A stretch of 64,000 nt of DNA. It comes from Isoetes taiwanensis (taxonomy: Eukaryota > Streptophyta > Lycopodiopsida > Isoetales > Isoetaceae). The notes under the pieces are model-generated. The model did not search any database and had not been told where the DNA came from. It was given only the letters and a program-made list of their open reading frames with translations. The stretch is taken from contig JAJEKV010000292.1 in assembly GCA_021234155.1 (NCBI GenBank), positions 186,001-250,000 on the forward strand, read 5' to 3'. The translations under genes and the position numbers were made by a program. Position 1 is the stretch's first letter, and each line of letters starts with the position of its first letter. Positions 11,982-24,165 of this stretch are shown in pieces.

Positions 11982-13566
11982 TGCGGACGCCCCTACTCAT
12001 ATACTGATTGCACTCACCGGTATACAAACAGAGTTCATCCCCATACCAGCTCTATCTTCGATACAGGGGCCCTCTGACGTATCATGTAACCTTGGTGGGT
12101 TCGATTGGGAAGAATGAAGGGGTTTACCACTCGCCTCCCCTCGGGGCCTACCCTAGCCGCTGAAGCGTAAACATACATGTCGTAAGATACAACATCAATA
12201 TCTCACACCACCCCGGAGGGCTGCACATCACATATCTGCATAGACAAAGATCGGTACATCACATGGGAAATCCTACCCAAGGCTCCGGACTTCGAGGGAT
12301 GGCGACGGCTTGGGTCTCGAGAGGTCATTGAGGCATGAATTCATGATAACGGATTTGGCCGGCATAAGAGCATGGCTTAGAGTTGTCCACTCCATCCGCC
12401 CCTCCTCGTGCACACTTTGCGAGTAGGCTGAAAAGTGTTGGGACTCGACCAGAGCTCCGGATGCATAGCCAAAGGGCTATTCACGGGTTGCATCTCCCAG
12501 TTCGATGGGGCAGGTAGGGATCACTCCCTCCGAGATCTACATCTTCGACTCAAGGTGACTAGAGACCCCGCCCTTATTCAACTTGAACCCAATGGAGAGT
12601 GACGCATCACTCCACGGGTGTCGAGCCCATGCCTTGCCCACACGCAGTGGCAAACCATTAGACCTAGTCCACAGTGATCCCCGGTAGACTTTACACACCA
12701 GAGGGATCGTTCAAGAGTCAGAACACGAACCTCCTTATGAGCCAGTCTGACCCCTTCACCCACAACCAGGTGTGGTTCCTATGCACAGGCCGAATCTACA
12801 GTGTGCTAGAGAGGCTAACTAGGAGCATCAACTACTAGGCTTTAGGGTCTCTACCCCCCTTCCCAATACAATGAGTTCACAGAGATACATCATCCATATA
12901 CATCACAGAAGAACTAAAGAACTAGATCTAATCTGTATCATAGAGTTAGGTTCTTTAGTTAGAGTTTGGCATCTGGGGATCTAAGTGGCTGCTATGGGCA
13001 ATTTAATAGGCTAAACCTACTGATTCAATGACTGGAAGACGGTTTAGGCTATTAAATTGACTAAATACCTGATCCTTGGCTCGCTCCTCCTGCCCTGAAC
13101 TCGACCATCATGCTGAACTGCTAGAAGATGGAGCTAGAAAGGGAAACTAATGACCCAAATCGCCGTGACAGGAGTCCGGGAGGCGGGTTTTGACTCACGG
13201 GCAAGTAAAACAGAGCCCTAAAATGGCATGAACGAAAATAGCAAGTTAGGGTTTCCTTTACCTAAATAGACAAGGGTTTAGGGCTAGGGTTTCCAATTAC
13301 CCCTTTTAGCATGTGGGATAATTGGGTATGGCCCACTTGCCTTTATTAGCTAGGTGGCATAAAGTGTCCACATGGGAAAATGTGTACCTAGATAAATGTG
13401 CACATGGGTAAATGTGCACATTAATAAATGCACACACCTTGCGAGTTGCCCCCCTAGGGCTACCGCAGCCACATGTGCATTACACGTCGGTCACGGTGGA
13501 GCGTGTAATGCAGTGGATTTGGCGATAAAGATACGCCCCGGCCAGATAATCGCCGGGAACGTCACA
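11982..13566 (-). repeat. 5' LTR of the 12-kb gypsy element
   Basis: Partner of 1567-2984, 1585 bases, TG to CA, followed by ATAAC. It holds a segment near 12715-12880 that is absent from the other copy. As the 5' LTR of a minus-strand element it should contain the promoter, but no TATA box could be placed with confidence. Confidence 0.92.
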
Positions 13567-13571
13567 ATAAC

Positions 13572-16476
13572 AATTACATCTACATGTACAAGGACATTAA
13601 ACAAAGCTGATTTCCTTCAATGTAATGCAGTCATTTTTGCTAGCTTGCTAATTTATTTCATTTTTTTTGTTTTGTCAGACATCTTCTTTTTAAAAAAAAG
13701 ATGGGGTTGGGAATCGTGCCTGGCACGCCGCATGTTACGCCGCATGCGGCGTTCCCTTCCCCCTTGCGGGACACTTGAAAATTGAATTTTCGTCCTTCCC
13801 TTCTTCTCTCTCCCCCGGTCCCCCTGTCTGTTTCCCTCTATTCTATTCCTCTTTCTCTCGATGCCGATACTGACGCTCTGTAAGGTGGGCCGGCCAGCTC
13901 TATTCTAGGAGAATCACATTAGAAAGTGGTTTGAGGTTGCAGGAGGGAAGCATGCAGTAAAACTTTGCCAGAGTGCCGTTTTGCATTAAGGATAGGAGGA
14001 CGACCAAGCAAGAAGGCAATTTACATACTGTGTACGAATGCTAATCTCCTAAGATCTCTAGGAATGCGCCCAATTGATGTAGGTCCATTTCCAATGCTTT
14101 TTTTTACAGCTAGGAGAGTTGACACTAATCGAACTTTGGCTTCTGCTTTCTCCTGCCTACATGATTGTTCTTTCTGCATGGTGGAAACACGAATTGAGAA
14201 ATGTGTTTTATATAATAGTTTGTTGCAAAAGCATCTGCTTGAGAAATGTTCTATATAATAGTTTAGGAATACTATAATACAGCTGTGGCTAGAGCATTCG
14301 TGTATGGTATCTGCAAGGTATCAATTTGATAAAAAGCTGCAGAGCGAAACTATTTAGTATTCTGATTGTGAAGTGAGAGTTGTAGCTGGAGGCATCATGC
14401 AAGGTAACGTAGCCCATCTTTCTGTTCCTTTTGATTCTTCTTTTCCTTTTTAAGGTTCAAGGTCATGTTTTTTAACCAGACGAAATAGATTCTTCAAAGA
14501 AATAATGCCCCAAAGACAAGATGCAAAGCTTCTAAGTAAAGCCCCATATCAGTTTTATTTCCTTACCCTTCCTTGTATTATTTCTACAGCAATGTATGGA
14601 ACATGAATTGAATATATTCCATGGCTATTCACCTCCTCCTAGATTGATAACTATCTTATCTCTAATTCTTGGTTTTATGCCTCGCATTTATCTAACCTTT
14701 AGAACAACGAAGTTTTTGCAGAACATGATCTCTGGCTAATGAAGGTGTCCAGCAGGTTGAAGATAATGGGAAGATGTTCTTCATGGTAAATATTTTCCAA
14801 CTCTGATTCTAATAGTAACTTCTGATAGATCACAATGGCTTATGCGTTGTTACCAGGTACTGGAACAATACAGCATTAATAGAGTTCAAATCATGTTTTC
14901 ATCATTAGCAGGACACTGCAGACTTTCAAAGCAATTGCAAAACCTTTGGGTATAATGCAAGTAAAACCACAGATAAAGGTAAGGACGAGCTTTAGCACCT
15001 CTATGTCTGATTTGCCATTCAATATCTTCCATTTTTGTCCACACATGCACAAGTTCAATAATGTTTTAGTGAATGAGATTTTCCAGGACTGGCTATCTTT
15101 ATATATGACTTGAAATAGTGCCATCACTTTGCATGGGAAACTTGAGATTATTATCTCCTTAAGTTATAAAAAAAAATTCTGAAATTTTACATCAATGCAG
15201 GCAGTACTTTCTGGCTATCAAGCTAAGAATATACTCCGCAATAATGCAGGCATAATGTGGTGCTTGATCTTTCCAATGAACCTTCAATGGTCCTTGATTT
15301 CTAGCCTCATACAATTAGCTTAGGACATATAGTAAGACAATCATCACGGTAGTATTCAGTTATATGACATCATTAAGGTAAGAGGGCGAGAGGAGGCTTA
15401 ATAAAGCAAAATTATCACACAATATAACTGGAGTACACCAGATACACTGTCAAAGTTTAAGCAATTTGTTGCCTCATTGGTCTACTCCAATAGGAAAGCA
15501 CCCATTCTTAGAGTAGGTCTACTACTACATCTATTTTTTGTTAATTCGCTAGCTAAGCAAAGCAATAGGATGATTCTGAATGGGAGACAATAATTAAAAA
15601 TTTGGGACTTTGATGCCAGCAATCTAATGGTTGGGCCTGATGCGGGGATGTTGCCAAGTAGGACTTGAAAGTCCTATTGAACTAGAAACTGAGTAGGTCT
15701 GTGATATAGAAGTGCATTTGCCTAACTGCTTAACAAGAGAGCATGACAGATCTTATTACTGCCTTTGTGGACAACCCAATTACTAGAAGTGCCCAATGAT
15801 CAAAAGGATCGTAGAAGCATCTCCACAACTATTTGAAAAAGCAAACAATTTTAGGGTATGACTGCCAACTTTTTGCCACTCTGTTGTTCAATGCTTCAAA
15901 TTCTTATTTGTTTTATTAATATAAGGACAGTCTGGCCTTTGGAGTAGATAAGGGATGTATCCCTACTGTCCTTATGCTATACTCATTGCAAATGTTATTG
16001 AAAATAATAGAAAATGATCTTTTGATTTAGGAATGATGGAGTATGATGGAGTGAATGAAGTAGCAGTTGAAGAATTAAAGAAGTAATTCTTATTTTAGAG
16101 TAACCAAAGTTATGTAATTATTACTTATACTATTTCTGGAGCTTGCACTCATGTGCTCTGATTATAATTGTGTACATCTTTATGCACGTATAATAATTTA
16201 CCTTGAGGGTTAAGAGTTCCCATCTTTGGTTTAGGTTGGTAAACTGAGTGGCATATAAGGAAGCAGGATATCCAAGTTGTTAAACTTGTTTTTTTTCTTG
16301 CGGGATAGAGAATATGGTATAAGGAAGCAGGATATGCAGGTACACAATTTAATTTATGCTTACACTATATTGCTGCTGTATTTGATTTGCTTAACATGCA
16401 TCCATTATAACCAAGCAAGCCTGCTTTGTTTTCTCCATGGTATTCTTCTTTTGCTACATTGGATTATGTCTTCTTT
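13572..16476. other. AT-rich intergenic DNA, no gene recognised
   Basis: No ORF above about 130 codons and no recognisable protein motif on either strand. Several short stretches look like exons followed by GT-type donors (for example near 14403, 14785 and 14981), with polypyrimidine runs before AG, so a decayed gene or a non-coding spliced transcript is possible. Nothing supports a specific call. Confidence 0.3.
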
Positions 16477-16499
16477 CCTTCCTTCCTTCCTTCCTTCCT
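16477..16499. repeat. TTCC microsatellite
   Basis: Five to six consecutive TTCC units. Confidence 0.9.
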
Positions 16500-18599
16500 A
16501 AATGTGTAGTCAACATTTAATGTATATGTCGAAGTTTGTGTGAGACGTCTTTCTTTCTATGCTTGATCTACAAATATATACATGTAATTATTTCCACAGG
16601 GCGAAGTCTGTAAGTGCTAATCGCCCTTAGTCATGTGCTATAACCAAATTGAGGTATTACAATAACTTAGGCTAGATGATAAGCCTTGGCATATCATTTG
16701 TATGATATTTGTATCGCTTTTGTAGATTTGTTTTCCCTGAAATGCTTCCACGTTCTTACAGGCACAGGTGCTGGGTCCATGTGCAATAGGTCGTCATGTG
16801 TGCTTCGAGTTTGCATGGATGCAAGAAGATGGTTCTAAGCTACTCAATGTTTTCAGAGCTTGATGGTATGGTTCTAAACTACTTTCCTCCAGCTGCACTT
16901 ATTATTGCAACACTAAATATTACATTGCATGAAGAAAAATATTAATTATTGCATTAAGAGTCTCCAGTACACAGCTTATCTTAAGGTTTTCCTGCACGTG
17001 TTAGAATAAATTATCAAAGATTAGATATATGGCTCAACTTTTGTCCATTTTACAGATTGATGTTGTAGAGCAACAAATTCAATTCTGTATAGTGTTGATT
17101 TTCCAATTGCATTTGATTAATACAGGCAGCTCTTGACATTCAACAAGGTGGCAAGTGGCATTAGATTCTAGATTGGTTATTGGAACAATTCAAAAGTCTA
17201 CTAGATGAATACCCATGTAACGGTATGAAGAAGGTACTACTAAAAATTCTTTTTCTATAAACACTATAAAGTGCACAATAATTTACAATGATAAAGGTTT
17301 TGTGGATCTACATCCAGAGATTCGAAAGATCAGGTTAACAAGACAGTATTTGCTACACAGAGTATATCTCCTATTTAGTGGCAAGAAAATGCATGTTACG
17401 AGCAGTGGAAGAAAAATACAGAAATGCATGCACTATATAGTCATTGTCAAACATTTGTATTTTTTTATGCTAAATTCATTTTTTTGGCTTGGATCATTCT
17501 GTTGCATTATTAGAACGAGACGTAAGAAGATTTTATGCTGCACTGCTATGCTCCACCACTGTTAACAATGCACTGCCAAAACAATTGATGAAAGATGTAT
17601 CATGTTATGCTTTCGAACAATATTAATTTATTTTTGTCAAACTTGCAAACAAGTTTGACAGGAGAGCCAACTTCATGTTTGCATCTTTGGACAACATGTA
17701 ATAACAAATATGAAAGATATCCAATTATACGTTCAATGATATGTCTTCCTGCACGCAAGTTCAAAGGGTTTATGAAATATTTTTTTTGTTGCGAAACAAA
17801 AAGCCTTAGGAATCAGTTTCATTATGCAATCAAATTTGAGACTACCTCACATTGTTGATTGTCATTTCAAATACGACAGTACATCAATTTGCTAATGTCA
17901 TCTCGATGCAATCAAATATGCACTCCCTCAATTTGTTGAACATCATGTAGTCTATCATTTAAAAGTTAGTAATTCCACATCGTAGTTCATCTCTGAAGTC
18001 CTCAAGCATTATCCTGACACTTTTTTAGATTTTGAAGAGAATGAACACACATAGCGAGGCTTGCCCCTATATACTTCTTTGAGTGATGAGTTTTGTAACA
18101 CAATTTACCGTTGTCCCTCACCTACCTTTACAACTAATATACAAATTACATATGACATATGTGCTAGCAAACTTATAGAGCTCCTTTTGCTCCCTCCCCA
18201 TTCCTTTGTGAACTCGAGGATCTTACAGACATGATTAATGCAGTTCCTTCATCTCTCTCTCTCCCTCTTTCACTGTGTATATACTGCCCCTATATATCGC
18301 CCCTTCTATATATGTATTAATGAATGTGCACACACAAAAAATGCACTTGCGCATCTTGATTTAGCATTCCATCTTCGAACACGGCTGCATCTATCGACAT
18401 TTTATTTCACCTACAAACATCAAGAATTGCGGATGTTTTTTTTTTTTTGCGATTTGTTATTAGTCTTTAATATTCCTCGAATGCCCCCATCTAATTCCTA
18501 TCCATTCCACCTGTCCATTGCTAATATCCGACCTCCCTAAAGCCTTGCATTTAACACTCAAAATTACATCTATGGACAAGATTACATTTATAACTTTTT

Positions 18600-18669
18600 A
18601 TTTCCCATTACGTTACCCATTCCACACGTCCATGACTAATGCCTGGCATCGCCCGACACACGTTTCTAG
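18600..18669 (+). mobile_element. Helitron-like 3' end
   Basis: The last bases CATGACTAATGCCTGGCATC..., then an ACACGTTTCTAG end followed by host T, match the better-preserved copy at 61746-61807. The terminal CTAG fits the Helitron CTRR rule and the next base is T. The hairpin stem upstream is degraded (about 5 of 7 pairs). The 5' end was not found, so the extent of the element, which may reach back through 14-18 kb, is unknown. Confidence 0.55.
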
Positions 18670-21240
18670 TATATAAGAACTATGACTATTCTCTGTTGCT
18701 AGAGATAGGAAAGCGAAATGAGTCTTGCTTCTTGATTTTCACATCTTGTTCTTCAATAGAGAATAAGAAAAAATACTTAAACTAAAAAATATGGACTTGC
18801 GACAATATCTTATCATTCTTTGTCGGCCAAAATAAGTCAGATCCCATCACATAACATTCTAATCTAGCAACAATGCGAAAATGTTAAAAATGAAACAACA
18901 TAATGACCACATAAAATCTCATCAATGCTACATGTATTTTGTTCACTAATCTATGGCATATTGTGACATAATTCTTTGTCAAATCCTGAATGTAATTTCA
19001 ACCTTATAATTGTTGTTACTGGGGCTATTTTATCAATCTCTTGTCAATACATGGATGCAGTTTCAATCAAAGTGGTCCCATATAATTGTTATCAGGGCAT
19101 TAAGCCCCTTTACAAGGCAATAAAAAGGAAGAGAGGGTTCTATTTCTTATGTTTTTGGCTAATGTTTAAACAAGTAATAAATCTGGTGATGGTCACTTGA
19201 TTTTTTTAGTGATATTTAGGTATGCAGCTGATGTAGAGATGATGTGGATTTGACATGGAAGCTCGTTGTTTCACAACACACAGATGGTTCACTGCTAATG
19301 CAGCTCACTAGTCTATTTCGTTGTGGAACAGCTTGATCATGACTATTTTCTATTACTAAAATGGCATCGAGCCCCTTTATCAAGACAAAATGACACCAAA
19401 GCCCTTTATAAGCCATAAAATGCTCCTCGCAATAGTTATATAGTACATCAACAAGCTCAAACATGTAACAAGGTACTAGGTAATCTTTGCTTGGGGACCT
19501 TTATGCCCCCTAAAAATCTTACATGGCCGCGCCGGACCAGGTAGCGAAACGATAAAATTTGTGGTGGCTGCACCAGATGAGGTGGCACAAAGCATAGAAC
19601 AACCGCTATTAAAAGCGAAAAATCATTAAAAACATGGATTTTACTCTAAAATTGACTAAAGCAATAGAGAAGAAATAAGTTATCTCAATTTTTCTCATTT
19701 CTAACTATGATCTCTTTCGTTCTTAACTTCGTGACTTTACCTTTGCAACCTGCCGGCCGGAGGGATTTCTGCCCATAAAGCGACAGAGAACGCCGTCATG
19801 AGTGGGACCATCGCTTGTCATTTACAACTAGAAACCCTGACGGTCGCAGGCTCCTAAACTAAGCTATCATGTGGCCAAAATTCCGCCCAAAAAGTGTATA
19901 TTTTTTTCCTGCATTTTTCCTTCCTTCTTTCTCGGCTATGGCAGAGCTCCAGAGTTTCAGCGATGGTGCTATGTCATTCCGTCAAGGCGCTTGAATATTG
20001 GATGACTTTTTCGAGTTGCTTCTAGCTGGCACTTGCTTTGTGTCGATTTTTTACAAAGAAGGGAGCATTTTTTTGAAGATCAAATTCTGTTTTCTTGATT
20101 CAAAGTTGTTGCATGCAAATCCTTATTGTGCTTCCTTTCCCTTTTTTTAATCTTTCATTCATGTTTGTTTGTTTATTTATAATGAAATTGTATGTTTGTT
20201 GTAGATGATCCTTGAGTTCTAGTCTGATCTGGCATCATTTTGCTCAGTGTCGTAGTTCTACCTTGCTGTTTGTCGATTATTTTGCTGCATTGGAACCTTT
20301 GGTTTACTTGCATGTTTGCAGAGTTAAATCTATGGTTGTTTCTGTGTATAAAAGTTCTTTAGCATTCCCAAACCTATGTACTGTTATGCCTTTTTGAAAA
20401 GGTCAAGATTCTTGTAAATCTATTACTAATATCCTAATGAATTATCGTCCAGATGTAAGTATTTAGTTCAGTTTATATTTACATTATTTCTTTTCTCATC
20501 TGTTTGTTTGTTTATAGTCATGGTTTCCAAAAGAGGGTGTTGGCCAGAAATATCTACATAATGACAGGGGATTATTTCTATATTTTTGTACCCTTTTTTA
20601 CATGGTTTTTCTACGATTTCGTCGTTGTTTTCATTGAGATGTACTAAATAGTATTTCTAGAGTGCACCTTGATTTTAATTGGCTAGAACAATTAGATGGT
20701 TATTGTCTTTCACAACATATGTGGTTGTATGAACACTGTGCATGTATATGCATCAAACCCTATACCCTTTTCCTTCCAAATTCTTGTTGCGGAAGTGTAT
20801 ACTCCGGCATTCTTGATGACAAAATGATATCACAATGTGGATTCCTACTGACACTCATTTTTTGGAAGGTATTTGCAATAATTCTTGGTCCTCTATGTAT
20901 TCCTCCTTAGTTGGGATAAGGGTTTCTGTTCTATTGCTTTGATAGCTTATAATGTGTTAGTCAAGACACACTTTTAAGCCTAGTTTTCAAGTTATTTTTG
21001 TTCTATTGCTTGTGTCACCTAAAAGATTAGATGTCGTACAATCACAATTGACTATGTGAAAAAATCAGCTTTCCTAGGTTTACCACAATCGGCTTTGCAA
21101 AAACCATCCTAATCTGTGATCTGCAATCGGCTTGTGATATGTGTTGCTGCTTCTCTAATCTTGCCCTTTCTTCACGGCTGATAACATCCCCTTCGAACAA
21201 CCATTCATTTACATTGTTATTTATTGATGAACACTCAGTT
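18670..21240. other. Intergenic DNA, no gene recognised
   Basis: AT-rich, with no ORF above about 85 codons and no motif on either strand. No repeat structure was noticed. Confidence 0.4.
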
Positions 21241-21241
<1 letters not shown>

Positions 21242-21278
<37 letters not shown>

Positions 21279-22575
21279 GTTAATTCACACTTGCATTATT
21301 GTTTCGTTTACCAAGGCCGAAAAAAATTAGGATCGGTGGCCCCGTGCATACAAGTCTGCCTTTGTGGTTGTTCCGCATGGCATATAGTGCTTTCCAACCC
21401 GTAGGTGACCCCAACCGGGATGGCAAACATCCCAATGGGTGGCGATAGAGAACTCAATCCCCAAGTACTTGTAGGCGGAGCCACCTCTACATCTTGTCCA
21501 CGGTAAGTGAATGAGGGAAGCCTTGGCTGATGGGATGATGAAACTAGCAACACCCTAGTTTGCATGCCGGTGAATCGCAAAAAGTGTCAAGAGCATCCGG
21601 TGACGTTGCATGTCCTCCGAGTATAGGGCGGAGGTTGACATCGTCAAGATATATGAGTTGCCGGATATTGTGATGCATGAGATGGCGCCCGCACCTCCAT
21701 GCTTTCGAGAGCCAATCTTCCGGTGGTCAATGTAATAGGCCAAAGAGTGTGGGGAGAGGGGGCAACCGACGCACTCCAATACTACGCGACACCGGCTGTC
21801 GGCGATGTGATCACGGCCTAAAAGCATGCCTCATTATAGCCTATAAAGCGATTCTACGCAAGTCAAAGGGTCCCATTTGTCGCCGTCTGTCCCCATAACT
21901 TCGTCCGGGGCACCTTTGTGCCAAAAGCTTTTGCGAAGTCCACGAAACAACTGCATGTGTTTTGTGGTGATTCCCGCTATCCTCAATCAATGTGCTTGAG
22001 TGAAGATATGATCAATGGTGGAATGCTGGGCGAAACCACACTTGTGAGAGCTCGCGACATCCGCCTCCTCCGCCCTATATTGTCACGGTCGCTCAAGGAT
22101 GCCGACCAACAGTTTTGCAAAGAGAGAGCGACCATAATAGTGCGATAGTTGGCGGTCCCCGCCTTGTATATGGGCACAAGTCTACTAGTGGTCCCGCTGG
22201 AAGGAAGCCTTCTTGCAATGCTTTATTGAATAATCTTTGTGAGGGCGGGCATCGATGGAGGCCCAGCCCATTTCGAAGCTCTCCTTTGCATGCCATCTAA
22301 ATCTGTTGCCTTCCCATTAGCTAGGACGTTGTAGGCCCATGATGACATCCCCCGTGATGACCCGAGCCATGCCTATCGTGGAGGGATCGGTGTCCCACCC
22401 GAAGCTGGTCAGAAGTGTTGCAAAGGCTTGTACCCATTGCTCCGAGGTGATGTTCCCTGTGAGCTGTGCAGTCTTGCTCAAGACCCTTCTCCAGAATGTC
22501 TTGAAGATGACAAGGATTTTTTGGATTATTGGACTTTTGATGATTTTCTCAAGGACAATCTGCATCTTATATTTT
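21242..22575 (-). mobile_element. 5'-truncated LINE with poly(A) tail
   Basis: On the minus strand a non-LTR reverse transcriptase is readable in order, with frame breaks. Around 22317-22565 is the linker ending in GDVIMGLQRPS. Then come ALQEGF and PIYKAG..NYRTIMV (22093-22177, the fingers region that precedes the catalytic core), a remnant of the template-contact block (LECVGCPLSPHS..YID, 21690-21770), and the downstream segment TGMQTRVL (21540-21570). The YADD box is not clearly readable. The element ends in 36 T on the plus strand (21242-21277), which is its poly(A) tail. The 5' part (endonuclease) is absent. No clear target duplication was found. Confidence 0.8.
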
Positions 22576-22947
22576 TCGCCAAATAGCTCTATAAAAAATG
22601 GTTGGTAAGTATTTTAGGTTTTTTATTTTTATTTTAGTTAAGTTTAATTGACTTGTAGATTTTCATTGTTTCATTTTTGTTGTTCTGGCTGGTCATTCAT
22701 TCATGGGAGCGACGTTTAACAATTGCGCCTTTGTTCAAGTACCTAATTCAACTGGTGCAAGAACTTATTTGGAGAGATCAAATAGCAAATGATGCTGTTT
22801 TTGGAATGGCTTTCGTTTAAGATGTGGAGAAATGATATTTGAAATCCTTTTTGTTTGACCAATGTACCGTTTAAACACTACAAGTGATCCAATCTTGAAA
22901 TGAAATTTTGATTGCATTTGAAACTTTTATTAGCAAATTGTTTAAGC

Positions 22948-23079
22948 GCATTGAACTTGTTAATTGTGGACTTGAAAATTTTTAAATAAACTTGTGGCGG
23001 TATGGTTTTGGCCCCTAAAAACCCGGGAGAATACCTGTTTTGAACAATTAGGCCAAAATCCAAGAATTTTGGCCAAACT
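22948..23079. repeat. Direct repeat, copy 1 (partner 23647-23771)
   Basis: Shares TTAATTGTGGACTTGAAAAT and, further on, AGGCCAAAATCCAAGAATTT with 23647-23771, about 700 bases away. The end contains a palindrome-like pair, GGCCAAAAT and AATTTTGGCC. The interval between copies is a low-complexity ACACAAATCAT-rich stretch. Confidence 0.75.
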
Positions 23080-23646
23080 GATCATTACATATCATTTCAC
23101 ATTGATCATTACACATCATTCTACAAACCATTTCACAATGAGTTACACAAATGATATACACAAATCACAAATTATATTCCACTATTTGCACAAATCATAT
23201 TTACAAACATCACAAATCATATTCCAGTATTTCAGTTGCACAAAATATAACAGAGATCATATCCAGTATTTTAGTCTGCATATATGAGAGCGCAAAGTAT
23301 CACAATATTATCGAATTCATATCAAATTCATACCAGAGTATTAGAACAGCAGACCTAACTTTTACGATAGAAATTAAAGACGCAATTCTGAAACTTGCCG
23401 CCAGAGATATTCATGGCAATCTGATGCTCATATGCAGCCTGTTCCAAAGATTCCCAATGGCAATTAAGAAAAGCGTCATCTTCAAGATCATTATTTGCTT
23501 CAACTGCCTGAATGTCACCTGCAACTCCTACATTTACATTTTCCATGGCAAAAACTCCTACATTTTCCATGGCAGCTCCTGCACTTACTACACTGTCTTT
23601 CATTTTCCATGGCAGCTCCTGCGCTTACTACACTGTCTTTCTTGTA

Positions 23647-23771
23647 TTGAACCTGTTAATTGTGGACTTGAAAATTTTGTGGCGAGCTGTAAGCGGCGCT
23701 CGCCAAAAACCCAAAGAATAGCTGTTTTGTTTTGAACAAGTAGGCCAAAATCCAAGAATTTTGGCCAACTG
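23647..23771. repeat. Direct repeat, copy 2 (partner 22948-23079)
   Basis: Second copy in the same orientation, differing by small indels in the middle. It could be a pair of terminal repeats of a small non-autonomous element or a local duplication. No target duplication was seen. Confidence 0.75.
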
Positions 23772-24165
23772 GTGGTTTACGCTTACATAAAGCTCAACGA
23801 GCAAACAGATGCACAAGCAAACCGCATTTGCATTTCGTAGCAGTGAAGAAACAGCAGAGCATTTTACGTCTTAAATAAGAATATTTTGCTTGTGAAAATT
23901 CGATCCAAACCATTGGAATGTAACACAACCTTAACCACAAACAATTAAGGCAATTAGTTGACATCATTGCTTTTCACCATTAACAGCACAAAGTTGAATA
24001 TTAATCTTCTTCATGCATAACATGGAACGATATCATTTTCCGGCTATCACATTTTTCAGATATTCTGTTTTAATTTTTCCAGACCAGTGATCCATATCTC
24101 ATCAAAAAGAAAAATAATCCTTCCAGTGCAGAAATTCCAGCTAAGGAAAAGGTCGCGCGGCTTGC

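Larger units (their letters stand above)
1567..13566 (-). mobile_element. Full-length 12-kb Ty3/gypsy LTR retrotransposon
   Basis: Two direct repeats (1567-2984 and 11982-13566) begin TG and end CA and bound a 9-kb interior. The 5 bases outside each end are the same, ATAAC (1562-1566 and 13567-13571), which is a target-site duplication. Inside the right-hand LTR is an initiator Met tRNA primer-binding site, and inside the left-hand one a purine tract, so the element reads on the minus strand. The coding order is gag, protease, reverse transcriptase, RNase H, integrase, which is the gypsy order. All frames are broken by many small indels and no intact polyprotein remains. A chromodomain could not be shown. 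The leader between PBS and gag is unusually long, about 3.4 kb. Confidence 0.93.

Noticed and set aside
21139..21330. 63-codon frame containing a poly-phenylalanine run
   Set aside because: The run is only the T36 tail of the minus-strand LINE.
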